Assembly: GCA_964459985.1 (NCBI GenBank)
Contig: CAYWOS010000011.1
Location: 8,211 to 72,210 of the forward strand
Direction: 5' to 3'
DNA length: 64,000 nt
DNA from: CAYWOS01 sp964459985
GTDB lineage: Bacteria; Bacillota; Clostridia; Christensenellales; Aristaeellaceae
Both the position numbers and the translations under genes were made by a program. Of the stretch, positions 41,995 through 51,820 are shown piece after piece (the stretch's first letter is position 1; each line of letters begins with the position of its first letter). The notes beneath the pieces were generated by a model. It was not told the DNA's origin. It searched no databases and saw nothing but the letters and a program-made list of their open reading frames with translations.

Positions 41995-44934
41995 ATGGCA
42001 GAATTGTGGTATAGACTGACACAGCTCCCCGACCTCACGCTCAACAAGTATTCGTCCCTTGATGGCAGCGGCGTCGCCGGAGTGCTTGAGAGGCATATCG
42101 CTTTCATGAGACAGCTCAACCGGAAAGGCATCGTGTCCGGTTTGTCCTACCATCTGTTTTACCTGTATATCGCATCGGACGATCCGCAGAAGGACCGGCC
42201 GGGGCACAGACTGCAGATATTTCTGCTGATACGCGGAAAAGCGGACGCCCTGGAGAACGTTCCGGCGCTCATCGACGCGTCGCCTCTGTCGGATTTTTAT
42301 CGGCTTATCGCGTGCCCGAAAGCGAATGCCGGGGAAAGCAGGCCGTGCGGCATCCATCAGGCCATGGCGGAGTACGGATTACAGCCCGCCGTTTTCAACA
42401 CATGCGCGTTCCTGACAAAAACGGAAACGCTCCTCCCCGCCGATAACGGAGAAGGGGAAGATTACTATCTGTTGCGCGAGTGGGAAATGAACGAGGACGG
42501 CCGCCTCTACAACATGTGCAAGATGATGGAGGCGCTGAATCGCACCACGCTGTATCGCGTCGATCTGTATCCCGTTGAAAAGAGCGTCTCTCTGCGCGAA
42601 TCGTTGAGAAGACCGATGAGCATCCTCCGGAAACGGCAGGAGATCAGGAGCGGGAATTCGAGAAGGGATTACGACGGCGAGGATGTGCTCGAGAGTTATG
42701 AGAAGCTGATTGAGAAGTATGATTCCTCCCCCCATTTCATCGCGAATGTATCAGTGTTCGCAAATGGAAAAGAAGACGCCGTATCCGTGCTGGATGCCGC
42801 CGGATCGGAAAGCCTCATAAAAGGGAAATATCAGATCGCCACATTCTTCTCCTCGTTTCATCCGCTCAGCTTCCTTGACGACGAATTCGACGGCATGGAG
42901 AATCTGCGCGAGAGAATGATCGCAAAGCCGGGGAAACCGGGGATCGTCGTTTGCAGAAGCGATACCGCCGGCATCAATTTGAGCTACCTGCCCACATTGT
43001 TTTCTCTTGAAGAAGCCGCGCCGTTCTTCCGGCTTCCCGCGCTGTACGACGGCGAGGTAATCCAGATCGCGAAAGAGACGGCGCCCGATGCCGTCAGCAA
43101 AAACGGCGCTCTGTATTTGGGCAGGGACGGCAACGGATATGACGTTTATTTCCCCGTTTCCCTGCTCCCCAAGCATGCGTTTGTGTCCGGCGTCCCCGGC
43201 TCCGGCAAAACGAATACCATGTGTCACATTACCTCCTCCCTGTGGAAAGAGCATCGGATCCCCTTCCTTGTGCTCGAACCCGCGAAACAGGAGTACAGAG
43301 CGCTGGCCAACGATCCGGCCATGAAGGACATGTACTTGTTTTCTCCCAACGCGGATATGAGTTTCCCTCTGCATATCAACCCGTTCGAGATGCCGGCGAA
43401 GACATTGGTTGCCGAGCATATCCGGCGGCTCTGCTCCGTTTTCGAGGGCGCGTTTCCGCTCGATCCTCCCATGCCGTTCTTGCTTGATACGGCGATTGAG
43501 GCGGTATACAGGGAATTGGGATGGATACCCGAGCATGTCTACCAAGGAGACGAAAAGCAGGACGACGGAACGACGAAACGCGCGCTGCCGACAATGTCCA
43601 TGCTGTATCGACGATTGGAGCAGGAGCTGTTGTCGACGCAATACAGCGCCGAGGTGCGGGGAAATCTCGAATCGGCGCTGAAGGTTCGTATCGGGAGCCT
43701 TCTGCGCAGAGAAATGGGGGATGTCTTCGACGTCCCCGAGTCGTCCTTCGCGCCCGAGAAATGGCTTGAGGTCCCCGCGGTCATCGAGCTGGAATCGATG
43801 GGAACGGGGCCCGCGAACTTTTTGACGCTGATGCTGTGCTCGCTCATCAGGGAGACGCTGAAGGTCAATCCGAAATTCGAAGGCGACGTAAGGCATGTGA
43901 TATTCATTGAAGAGGCGCATAACCTGATCGGCCCGGAATCCGAAGAGCAAACCGGTTCGGATGCCGATCCCAAGCGAGCCGCCACGTCGTTCATCGTAAA
44001 AATGCTTGCCGAGGTACGCGCGCTGAAAGAAGGAATCGTCATCGCGGACCAGCTGCCGACAGTGATGGCGCAGGAAGTGCTGAAAAACACGGGACTGAAG
44101 ATCGGGCTGCGCATTACCTCCGCGGACGACAGGGGGCTTCTGGGAAGCACGATGGCGGCAAGCGCGCTGCAGCTTGAGCGGATGTCGACGTTTGCCGTAG
44201 GCGAAGCCCTGATTTTCTACGAAAAGCTTTTGCGCCCGTTTACGGTGCGGCTTAAGGAATGGTGGGGAGAGATCGGGAATCGGGCGGATAAGGCGGACAT
44301 GGTTACTCCCAAGAACGACGAGGACTTGAGAAAAGCCCTGATCGACCGGGCGACCTATCGGGACGAGAATATCAGGAGCATACGAATCATCGGCGCCAAA
44401 TACTACAATTTGCTGCTCGACATGGAAAACAGGCTTCGGATCAGCGAGTACTGGCTGAAAAGCGTCGCGGCGCAGGCGGATATGATCGACAAGCTGTATG
44501 CGTATCTGGAGCAAGCGGAGCTGGGACGGGTTCAGATAAGCGATGACGAGAAACAGACGAAATACGATCAGCTTGAGGCGCTTCAGGTCGGTCGGGCGAA
44601 CGCGCTTGCCGAGAAAGCGTTCTTTCAGGAACCCATAGACATCATCGATACGATCAGAGGATGGGTATATTCTCTGGAGCGGATGAAAAACGGACGGTGG
44701 ACACGATTCGGCGCGCCGGAGGATGAACTGTGCAAGATCACGCTGCTTCAATCCGAGATGTGCGATCGTTCCCTGGCGCTGCATAAACAGCTTGTTCTGG
44801 CGGCGGGAACGACCGACGATGTCAAGAGAATGGATACAAATATCCGGAAAATGGCGGCGCTCGCAGAAACCTTGGACAAGGATCTGCGCGAATGTGTCGA
44901 GCGATTTGGCACGGAAGTATTCACACAACGTTGA
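41995..44934 (+). CDS. HerA/DUF87-type ATPase with unknown N-terminal domain
   Basis: 979 residues. The N-terminal 370 residues resemble the accessory region of VirB4/HerA-like pumps and contain no recognised fold by eye. The ATPase core has Walker A GVPGSGKT (399-406), LVLEPAKQEYRAL just after it, Walker B HVIFIEEAHN (634-643), and ADQLPTVMAQEVLKNTG, all typical of the HerA/FtsK superfamily of hexameric pumps for DNA or protein. The last 230 residues are helical and coiled-coil rich. First gene of the operon, with a 14-bp gap to the next. No membrane segment. Confidence 0.85.
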   Translation: MAELWYRLTQLPDLTLNKYSSLDGSGVAGVLERHIAFMRQLNRKGIVSGLSYHLFYLYIASDDPQKDRPGHRLQIFLLIRGKADALENVPALIDASPLSDFYRLIACPKANAGESRPCGIHQAMAEYGLQPAVFNTCAFLTKTETLLPADNGEGEDYYLLREWEMNEDGRLYNMCKMMEALNRTTLYRVDLYPVEKSVSLRESLRRPMSILRKRQEIRSGNSRRDYDGEDVLESYEKLIEKYDSSPHFIANVSVFANGKEDAVSVLDAAGSESLIKGKYQIATFFSSFHPLSFLDDEFDGMENLRERMIAKPGKPGIVVCRSDTAGINLSYLPTLFSLEEAAPFFRLPALYDGEVIQIAKETAPDAVSKNGALYLGRDGNGYDVYFPVSLLPKHAFVSGVPGSGKTNTMCHITSSLWKEHRIPFLVLEPAKQEYRALANDPAMKDMYLFSPNADMSFPLHINPFEMPAKTLVAEHIRRLCSVFEGAFPLDPPMPFLLDTAIEAVYRELGWIPEHVYQGDEKQDDGTTKRALPTMSMLYRRLEQELLSTQYSAEVRGNLESALKVRIGSLLRREMGDVFDVPESSFAPEKWLEVPAVIELESMGTGPANFLTLMLCSLIRETLKVNPKFEGDVRHVIFIEEAHNLIGPESEEQTGSDADPKRAATSFIVKMLAEVRALKEGIVIADQLPTVMAQEVLKNTGLKIGLRITSADDRGLLGSTMAASALQLERMSTFAVGEALIFYEKLLRPFTVRLKEWWGEIGNRADKADMVTPKNDEDLRKALIDRATYRDENIRSIRIIGAKYYNLLLDMENRLRISEYWLKSVAAQADMIDKLYAYLEQAELGRVQISDDEKQTKYDQLEALQVGRANALAEKAFFQEPIDIIDTIRGWVYSLERMKNGRWTRFGAPEDELCKITLLQSEMCDRSLALHKQLVLAAGTTDDVKRMDTNIRKMAALAETLDKDLRECVERFGTEVFTQR

Positions 44935-44948
44935 AAGGAGTCAATCAT

Positions 44949-45443
44949 ATGGGAAGCTTCAAGGAAAAGAACCGCGAGGGCGTCAGGGAGATTCAGGAGA
45001 ACAGCAAGGAAACAACCGAGCTGGGGACCGAAATGACGAGGCAAGCCAAGGAAATCAACGGCGTTTTGGAGAGCATCGAACTGCAGGACGAAGAAGACAC
45101 GCGGGCAATCAGCGAAACAGGGCGCTCGTATCAGGCCGATTTCGACAAGGCGTACGGCGAGCAAGTCGAATCAGCCGGGCAGGAGATCGAACAGCAGGGC
45201 AAACAAATCGAAAGCACTGTTGAAGGCGAGCTGGGTAACGTCCGTTCCGGAATCGGCAAGCTGGAGCGCGCCGGCGGGATATCCGAAATCGGACGCCAAT
45301 CGGCGGAAGCCGGACAGGCGCATCTCGAACGAAGCGCCGATGAATACAAAGGCCTGATCACCGATGCGGAAGGCATTGTCGATCAGACGAAACAGCAGAT
45401 AGATTCGCTGAAAAAAAACTTGAGCGCGACTTTCCGCGGTTGA
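44949..45443 (+). CDS. small Glu-rich coiled-coil protein
   Basis: 164 residues from ATG 44949, with AAAGGAG upstream. Almost entirely charged helix (E, Q, K, no Cys) with a central Gly-containing turn (ERAGGISEIGRQ). Its helix content and position between the ATPase and a coiled-coil metallopeptidase recall small helical substrates or adaptors of FtsK-type secretion systems, but it has no WXG motif. I do not recognise a family. Confidence 0.7.
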   Translation: MGSFKEKNREGVREIQENSKETTELGTEMTRQAKEINGVLESIELQDEEDTRAISETGRSYQADFDKAYGEQVESAGQEIEQQGKQIESTVEGELGNVRSGIGKLERAGGISEIGRQSAEAGQAHLERSADEYKGLITDAEGIVDQTKQQIDSLKKNLSATFRG

Positions 45444-45472
45444 GAGCAGCATGAATATGGGAGACTGCGGCG

Positions 45473-47239
45473 ATGGCAAAAAGTTTCAGGGAAATCGGGC
45501 AGAAGGCCGAAGCGCTCATCGAGCAGGGCAAGGAAACGGACAGGAAGGTCCAGAACTGTCAGGCGCGTGTCGATGAATCGAACGATCGGGTCGTCACAGC
45601 CAGAAAACAGCTGGCGGCGGCGAGCCAGACGGACGAGAACGGTCATCCCCAAGGGAACATCGAGCAGGCGCGCGCGCAGCTGAATATCGCGGAGAACCAG
45701 CTGGCCGCCAGCCAACGCGCGCTGACTGCCGTTCTCGGCGATTCCGAACGGATCAAGCAGCAGAAGAACTCGCATGTTCAGGAAATCGAACGCTATCATC
45801 AGGCGGAACGATCCAATCTGGAAAAGCTCCGCCGTCTTCGGTCGGGCGCTTTCGGCGCCGATTCGGCTGCCCTGATGGAAGGCATGGCGGAACGTTTTCG
45901 TGAAGCGGAAGACGCCAGAGTCGCGCTGCTTCGCAGTATGGGACTCGCCGCGTCGCCCGAATACGTATCAGGCGGCGACGGCGGCGGTACGGACGGCGGA
46001 TGGCGCGGCGGCGGCTTCGCGGCAATCGGCGTTGCCGGCCAGAGGTATGGACTCCGGGGCGGCGCCGCACAGGGCGCGGCGGCGGGAAACGGGATGCCCG
46101 CGTCGACGGACGGCGCCCGCGCATCCGATCCGACCGTCCGCAATCCTCAACCGCGCGATTCCGGACTGCTGAATCAGTACGGCGATGCCATAACGCGCAT
46201 TCTGGACAATCCCGAGTTGTTAACAAAAGAAGATCTGCAGATGCTGCGCGACATAAGGAATCAGCTGCTTGCCGAGGCTCGGCTTCAGGACAATCAGACG
46301 GAAGCGGAAACCGCCAAGGAAAAGGTAAAAGTTCTGCGATTGTCGGAAGCCGAATTGAGGCAAATGGGAACCCGATATATTGAAAAACAACTGGATGTCG
46401 ATCGGGACAACCTCATCAACAGAGGGATCGCGGAGGATCAGGATCTGGATCGGTTCATCTCCGTACTGCATTCCTTCTACATCGCCGAAATGGAAAAGGA
46501 TATCGCGGGCGTGCCGAATCAATTCTACGAGGATATCAACTACGATACGATTTGCAAACTCGGCATCCCCGCCGTCATGGGCATGTATACCACGCTGAAG
46601 AGCAGCGCGCACCGGGATGTGCAGACAGCCTACCGAAAACATGCGAACGCCGTGACCGTGCGCGACGTTCATTATCGGAAAGGCATGCATTATCGAGCCA
46701 ACGACGGGGTGTACATCGATATATCGGTTGCCGCCAAGGGCGACGAGTTTTTACACAAACCCTATCAGGTGGCGTTGCACGAATTCGCGCACAATATCGA
46801 TTACCTGATGGGAAACGGTCAGCCGATTTCGGAAACATGGGGAAATAACGAGTTGTACCGCGCGATATGCAGGGATTTTGACACGCTGCGTGGAAACAGA
46901 CCAAACGAGCAGTTAATTCATGATTTGAAAATCGAAATGAAAACGAATAACTGGAGTCTATACCAAATCGGAAGCGTATCGGATATTCTGGAGTGTATGA
47001 CGGGCATCAACTATCCGTTGGGAGCGGGCCATGGTTCATGCGCGCATCGGGTGGTCTTGCCGGATGGTTCCGTCGTGACAAGAGAAGAAAGCTACTGGAA
47101 GAACCGGCTTCCCAACAAGGAATTCTTCGCGGAGACGCTGGACGGCGCCGCCGCGAACGGAGAGAGCTATCAGATGCTCAAACGGTTCTTCCCGAGCGCC
47201 GTGGATGTCGTACATCAAATGATCGGAGGCATAACATGA
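45473..47239 (+). CDS. coiled-coil protein with lethal-factor-like metallopeptidase domain
   Basis: 588 residues in three parts: an N-terminal coiled coil (1-150), a Gly-rich low-complexity linker (about 160-220) and a C-terminal domain. That domain has HEFAH at 436-440 and EFFAE at 550-554, the zinc-ligand pair found in anthrax-lethal-factor-like (ATLF) peptidases of polymorphic toxins. Coiled coil, flexible linker and toxin-like tip is the layout of secreted effectors. Its stop overlaps the start of a 54-residue acidic protein, a plausible immunity or chaperone partner. No signal peptide. Confidence 0.75.
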   Translation: MAKSFREIGQKAEALIEQGKETDRKVQNCQARVDESNDRVVTARKQLAAASQTDENGHPQGNIEQARAQLNIAENQLAASQRALTAVLGDSERIKQQKNSHVQEIERYHQAERSNLEKLRRLRSGAFGADSAALMEGMAERFREAEDARVALLRSMGLAASPEYVSGGDGGGTDGGWRGGGFAAIGVAGQRYGLRGGAAQGAAAGNGMPASTDGARASDPTVRNPQPRDSGLLNQYGDAITRILDNPELLTKEDLQMLRDIRNQLLAEARLQDNQTEAETAKEKVKVLRLSEAELRQMGTRYIEKQLDVDRDNLINRGIAEDQDLDRFISVLHSFYIAEMEKDIAGVPNQFYEDINYDTICKLGIPAVMGMYTTLKSSAHRDVQTAYRKHANAVTVRDVHYRKGMHYRANDGVYIDISVAAKGDEFLHKPYQVALHEFAHNIDYLMGNGQPISETWGNNELYRAICRDFDTLRGNRPNEQLIHDLKIEMKTNNWSLYQIGSVSDILECMTGINYPLGAGHGSCAHRVVLPDGSVVTREESYWKNRLPNKEFFAETLDGAAANGESYQMLKRFFPSAVDVVHQMIGGIT

Positions 47240-47400
47240 CAAAAGGCGAAGCAATTCAAGCGTACATGGATCGGTTCGGCGGATTTCCCTTCATGTCGGC
47301 GCAGGGCTTTCCGGATGAGGACATCGTCATGATGATCGAGAAGGCGCTGGAAACCGGCAAGGAAATCGCCTTCGAGTTCATGGACGACTGCGACTATTGA
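47236..47400 (+). CDS. 54-residue acidic protein
   Basis: ATG 47236 overlaps the metallopeptidase stop as ATGA; CGGAGG lies 5 nt upstream. The sequence is acidic, with the tail EIAFEFMDDCDY. Coupled expression right after a toxin-like gene suggests an immunity protein or a specific chaperone. No family recognised. The interval 47401-47513 that follows contains no gene. Confidence 0.65.
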   Translation: MTKGEAIQAYMDRFGGFPFMSAQGFPDEDIVMMIEKALETGKEIAFEFMDDCDY

Positions 47401-47513
47401 CGCGACAGAGGCGGCGAATCGGAAGCAGGAAACGCGCGGTCGGGGCGGCGTGTCTTCCGCGCTTACGGGACGAAAGACGAAAAACGGTATACAGTACAAT
47501 AATGTAAGGGAGC

Positions 47514-50500
47514 ATGATAACAATGGCCGATGACAACATGAAAGCATTCACGATCAGGCTGAACAGCGGTCTCGCCGCCGAATGGATGGTCAATGATGCC
47601 GCCATGAATCGCGCTGTCATTCGTGATGCGCATATCCTGCTGACGGATCAGGCAATCCAATCCATTTCAGATATATTGCCGCTTCTTGAGCAGGTGGTTG
47701 ACAAACGCGCGAAGCTCGTGATCATCGCCGCCGATATCGACGCGAATGTATTGGCGCTCCTGCGCAACAACAAGGAAAACGGCAGTGTCGAGACGGCTTG
47801 CGTCAAACTGGCCTCCGACGCCGATCATCCCTTGGACGCGGCGCTGAACAATATCGTGCGTGTTTTTAACGGCCGCGTTGTTTCCGAGCAATATGGGATA
47901 TCGCTCCGGGATGCCGATTTTTCGATGCTCGGCTACGCGCGATACGTCGTCATCGGGAGCGATTACACGCTGTTTTCCAACGATGCGACGGTGCTTTCCG
48001 ATCAGTCCAAAGAAACGGAAAGCTCATGGAATCATTGGAAAACGATGCCGACCGGTCACGGACAGGCAATTTCGGTCATCTCGTCGCTGCGAAGCTTCGT
48101 CGACGACTTTCTGGATGATCTAACAACCGCGCGCAAGAAATGGAATGAAGCAAAGGCAAAAAGCCAAGCGACTTACGACTCTCTGACAACCGCCGCCAGA
48201 AAACAGTTCGAAGAGGAGAAAAGCAAATTCACCGCCGAATGCAATCGTCTTGTGAAGAGTACGAAAGCGAAAAGCGGATACGTCGACGCGCTCGTCAATG
48301 CCTGCAATAGTTTCTCGCACAGCGTCAGCGGCGCCGCAAAGAGCGTCGCGCGAGACGCGTTGCCCGGCATCACGAAACGGCAGAACGAGGTCATGAGCGC
48401 CATTGACTCGAAGTGCCGCGCGTATCAAAAGCTGTACGACTACTATATCGCCGAAGCCGAGCGGATTTGTCACGAGAAAATCGACAAAGCCAGAGCCGAG
48501 CAAATTGACAGAGACACGAAGGCGGAACGCAGTTATGAAGCGAAGCGCAAAGCGATTTGCGCGGCATATCAGGCGAACATCGCCAAGGGCTTCAGCAAAG
48601 CGGCAATCCACGCCTATTGTCAGGAAATCAAGTCCTCAAGGTTCAACGTCGAGCATTATGAGTGTCCGTCCGAAGTGCCGGACTATATCATGATCGGCAA
48701 TATCGGACTGACGATCCAGAATAAAGCGCAGGACGAAATCGACATCGTGCAGGCTATCGAACTGCAGGCGGCGGAAGTCGGAACCAAGGCGGTCGACAAG
48801 TACGTTGTGAAAATTCCCTATGCGCAACGACTGTCCGACGGGATATCCCTGCTCATGAGGTATTCCCCCGCCGACAGAAACTACGCGCAGGGATTGATCC
48901 AGCCGCTGCTTCTTAAGCTGTTCATGTCCTTCCCCGCCGGAAAACTGGAAGCGACCATGATCGATCCCCTCGAATTGGGCGCCAGTTTTTCCGACATTCC
49001 GCGGCTCGCAGAGGGGCCGAACTCCGCGCGCATAATCGACACGAAAATCTGGAGTCAGGAAAAGGATATTGAAAACGCGATTGCCACGCTGCGTCAACGC
49101 CTTGAGAATATCACGCAGGCGTACGGCGGCGAGCAAAGCAGCCGTCTCAAGAAAGAGGCGGTCCGGGTGCTGGCGATCACCGATTTCCCCGTCGGCTTCA
49201 ACGACACCGCTTTGCATAATCTACACGCTATTGTCCGAAACAGCGCGTCCCTGGGCGTATGCGTACTCATCTGCGCGAACGACGCGGAGCTTGAGAAACT
49301 GAAGGCAAAAAACGGCACGCTCGTCACCGAGATTACCCAAAACGTGCTGGAAACCAAAATATCCGGAGACAAGCTGGTATTCGCAGGGGCGAAAATGGAG
49401 CGCATGTTCCTGGAAATCGACACGATCCGGGATGTGCTGGAACAAAAAAGCACGATCATCCCCCTGATCAGCGAGGCCATTGAACACGCGCAGGGAAAAA
49501 TCGAGCCGTTCCACGCGATGTATCCTTTCGATATCTATGACAGCAACAACTGGTTTATCGGCAATCATGAAGAAATATCCGTGCCGATCGGAATCAAGGG
49601 CGCCAACACGATCGTGAAAATGGTTCTCGGCCGGGGCGGCGGCAGCACGGAGCATCACGCGTTGATTGCCGGTCAGACGGGCGCCGGCAAATCCACGCTT
49701 CTTCACACGCTCATCATCAGCACGCTGATCAGTTACGCGCCGGACGAAGTACAGATGTACCTGCTCGACTTCAAGGAAGGCGTCGAGTTCAGCGCCTATA
49801 CGCGGTATCGTTTGCCGTCATTGCGCGTCGTAGCGATCAACAGCGAGCGGGAGTTCGGCTTAAGCGTGCTTGAGGAATTGTGCACGGAGCTGGAGACAAG
49901 GACGAGGCACTTTACCCGTTACGGCGTATCGGACATCAACGCCTACATGAAGCTGGCGGATGTTCCGAAGGTCCCCAAGCTCCTGCTAATCTTTGACGAA
50001 GTACAGGAATTGTTCAGAAACCGGAACGAAAGCGATTCGATCAGCAGCGAATGCCTGTCATGCCTGAACAAGCTGGTGATGCAGGGCCGCGCCATGGGTA
50101 TCCATATCATTCTTGCCTGTCAGGATTTCAACAACTGTACCGGGCTGGAGTCCTACTTCAGCCAGATGCTCATCCGAATTGCCGTCAAGGGCTCCGAGGA
50201 AGGCGCTGCGTCCATTCTGAACGCGAATAACGCAGGCATCCGCACGCTTCAAAATCAACCGGCGGGCGCGGCGATCTACAACGGCGGCGGCGGCGTGGAA
50301 TCCGCGAACAACTTCTTCCAGATCAGCTATATCAACGAGGAGGAACGCCTGAATCTGCTGGCTCATTTGGACGCGTACTTCACCGATCCCGTCGTCGCCC
50401 CGCTCTATGAAAACCAGCAGACGCGGGTGCTGCTCACCAACGCGGAGGACAATATTCATAACTGTTTCAACAGGTTGATTCTGGAAGGCGCGGACAGCAT

Positions 50501-51338
50501 CGAGCAATTGGGGCAATCCAAGGACGGCTACGGCCTGCTTCTCGGTCAGGGATTCGGGCGGAAAAGCGTCTTTATGCCGGAGATCAGGGCGAAGGACCGT
50601 GAAAACCTGCTGCTTGTGACGCAGGACGAGAGAATGGCGTTGAGCCTCTTCGTACTGTCCGCGATGAGCGTGCTGTATGATGAGCTGTATACGAGCTCGG
50701 ATAAGGCAAACGCCCTTGTGTACATCGTGGATCTGTTGTCCGGAGACGGAATAAACGACGAGGAGTGCGACTTCGATTTTCTGGAAGCTCAATTCCCGCA
50801 GCAAGTCAGGGTAGTAAAAATCGGAGATATCGAGGAGTTCCTTGCGAATCTCTACGAAATGGTGATCGCCCGCGCCGAAGGAAGCGTCCCTTCGACCGAA
50901 AAAGTCTTCTTGATGTTCTTTGCTCCCTATCGCGCAAGACGCGTGTTCCGCAGCGACGGTATCTACGGGAACGGCGCGGATGATAAGATGAGTCCCGTGG
51001 AAATGCTTCGCAGAATCATCGCCGACGGGCCCAAGCGCGGCGTGAACAGCATTCTGTGGGAGGAAAGCATCCGAGGCGTCGAATCCGTTGTGGGCGATCA
51101 GTACTATTCCATGTTCGACCAAAGGATCGCTTACGCGCTCGACAACGATTCCATGGATATCCTTGTCGCCGAGAACAGCGCGAAGAACCTGCGGGGAAAA
51201 ACGGCCGTGTACATGAATATCGGCAAGGATGTCAAGAACACGCATTTTCGTCCGTACGATGTCCCCGCAAAGATATGGGTGGAGCGATACGCGAGTACTT
51301 ACGACAGAATCATTCATGAAAGAGGGGCGGAGGCATGA
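47514..51338 (+). CDS. GroEL-apical-domain / FtsK-SpoIIIE fusion ATPase
   Basis: 1274 residues. Residues about 10-160 match the GroEL apical domain along its length: AHILLTDQAIQSISDILPLLE (as YILLTDKKI...LLPLLE), LVIIAADIDANVLALL (as LLIIAEDVEGEALATL), VETACVKLAS, GRVVSEQYGISLRDADFSML and ARYVVIG. This is the substrate-binding part of chaperonin, without equatorial or intermediate domains. A long coiled coil follows (about 190-380), then an FtsK/SpoIIIE motor: Walker A GQTGAGKST (720-728), LLDFKEGVEF, Walker B LLIFDEVQEL (about 823), and a second degenerate RecA-like region to the end. Start ATG 47514; ATG 47523 has better ribosome-site spacing. Confidence 0.85.
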   Translation: MITMADDNMKAFTIRLNSGLAAEWMVNDAAMNRAVIRDAHILLTDQAIQSISDILPLLEQVVDKRAKLVIIAADIDANVLALLRNNKENGSVETACVKLASDADHPLDAALNNIVRVFNGRVVSEQYGISLRDADFSMLGYARYVVIGSDYTLFSNDATVLSDQSKETESSWNHWKTMPTGHGQAISVISSLRSFVDDFLDDLTTARKKWNEAKAKSQATYDSLTTAARKQFEEEKSKFTAECNRLVKSTKAKSGYVDALVNACNSFSHSVSGAAKSVARDALPGITKRQNEVMSAIDSKCRAYQKLYDYYIAEAERICHEKIDKARAEQIDRDTKAERSYEAKRKAICAAYQANIAKGFSKAAIHAYCQEIKSSRFNVEHYECPSEVPDYIMIGNIGLTIQNKAQDEIDIVQAIELQAAEVGTKAVDKYVVKIPYAQRLSDGISLLMRYSPADRNYAQGLIQPLLLKLFMSFPAGKLEATMIDPLELGASFSDIPRLAEGPNSARIIDTKIWSQEKDIENAIATLRQRLENITQAYGGEQSSRLKKEAVRVLAITDFPVGFNDTALHNLHAIVRNSASLGVCVLICANDAELEKLKAKNGTLVTEITQNVLETKISGDKLVFAGAKMERMFLEIDTIRDVLEQKSTIIPLISEAIEHAQGKIEPFHAMYPFDIYDSNNWFIGNHEEISVPIGIKGANTIVKMVLGRGGGSTEHHALIAGQTGAGKSTLLHTLIISTLISYAPDEVQMYLLDFKEGVEFSAYTRYRLPSLRVVAINSEREFGLSVLEELCTELETRTRHFTRYGVSDINAYMKLADVPKVPKLLLIFDEVQELFRNRNESDSISSECLSCLNKLVMQGRAMGIHIILACQDFNNCTGLESYFSQMLIRIAVKGSEEGAASILNANNAGIRTLQNQPAGAAIYNGGGGVESANNFFQISYINEEERLNLLAHLDAYFTDPVVAPLYENQQTRVLLTNAEDNIHNCFNRLILEGADSIEQLGQSKDGYGLLLGQGFGRKSVFMPEIRAKDRENLLLVTQDERMALSLFVLSAMSVLYDELYTSSDKANALVYIVDLLSGDGINDEECDFDFLEAQFPQQVRVVKIGDIEEFLANLYEMVIARAEGSVPSTEKVFLMFFAPYRARRVFRSDGIYGNGADDKMSPVEMLRRIIADGPKRGVNSILWEESIRGVESVVGDQYYSMFDQRIAYALDNDSMDILVAENSAKNLRGKTAVYMNIGKDVKNTHFRPYDVPAKIWVERYASTYDRIIHERGAEA

Positions 51339-51739
51339 TAACGGAAAACGATATCCAGCAGGAGATCAGGGAGTACGAAGGTCAGATCACCTCCACGTAC
51401 GGCAATCTCCGAATCGCCGTAAGGGATATGGGGATAAAGGCGTATCAGGCGGCGGTCAACGAACAGTCGAGCGCGTTGTCTGAAGCGAAGCGCGATAGGT
51501 TTAAGAAGACTTTTCTGCCCCTCCTGATTTCACTGTTTGGCTTCACAATGCTCGGTTCCACGTGGATGCTGCCGGCGATTCTTCTGGTCGTCGCGGGCGT
51601 CTTCATCGCCTATAAGCTCAACAGAAAGTCGTCGATCGATCTGCTTGAGACCAAGATCGGGCATGAAAAAATCGTCAAAACGGCTCAAGATCAACGCAAG
51701 GAGCTGAATTCGATCGTTGACCAGCATACCATGATATAA
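51335..51739 (+). CDS. small membrane protein with flanking helices
   Basis: 134 residues, ATGA overlap with the FtsK gene. A helical N-terminus is followed by a two-pass hydrophobic hairpin (TFLPLLISLFGFTMLG and MLPAILLVVAGVFIAYKL) and a charged C-terminal helix. It is the only clear membrane protein of the operon, so it may tether the ATPases or form the pore. Family unknown. Confidence 0.75.
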   Translation: MITENDIQQEIREYEGQITSTYGNLRIAVRDMGIKAYQAAVNEQSSALSEAKRDRFKKTFLPLLISLFGFTMLGSTWMLPAILLVVAGVFIAYKLNRKSSIDLLETKIGHEKIVKTAQDQRKELNSIVDQHTMI

Positions 51740-51820
51740 CGGTCGGTCGGTTATTGCTTACAGCGATTCCGGCGAGGGGGCGATTTTCGTTTCCCCGCCG
51801 GACGGCACGGGGGAGAAACC

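Noticed and set aside
42751..44928. 725-codon minus-strand open frame opposite the HerA-like gene
   Set aside because: The plus strand has Walker A/B motifs and proper spacing to its neighbours; the minus frame has no recognisable motif.
47480..47513. Internal promoter before the GroEL-FtsK gene (TACAAT at 47494)
   Set aside because: No -35 element at a suitable distance; co-transcription from 41670 is simpler.
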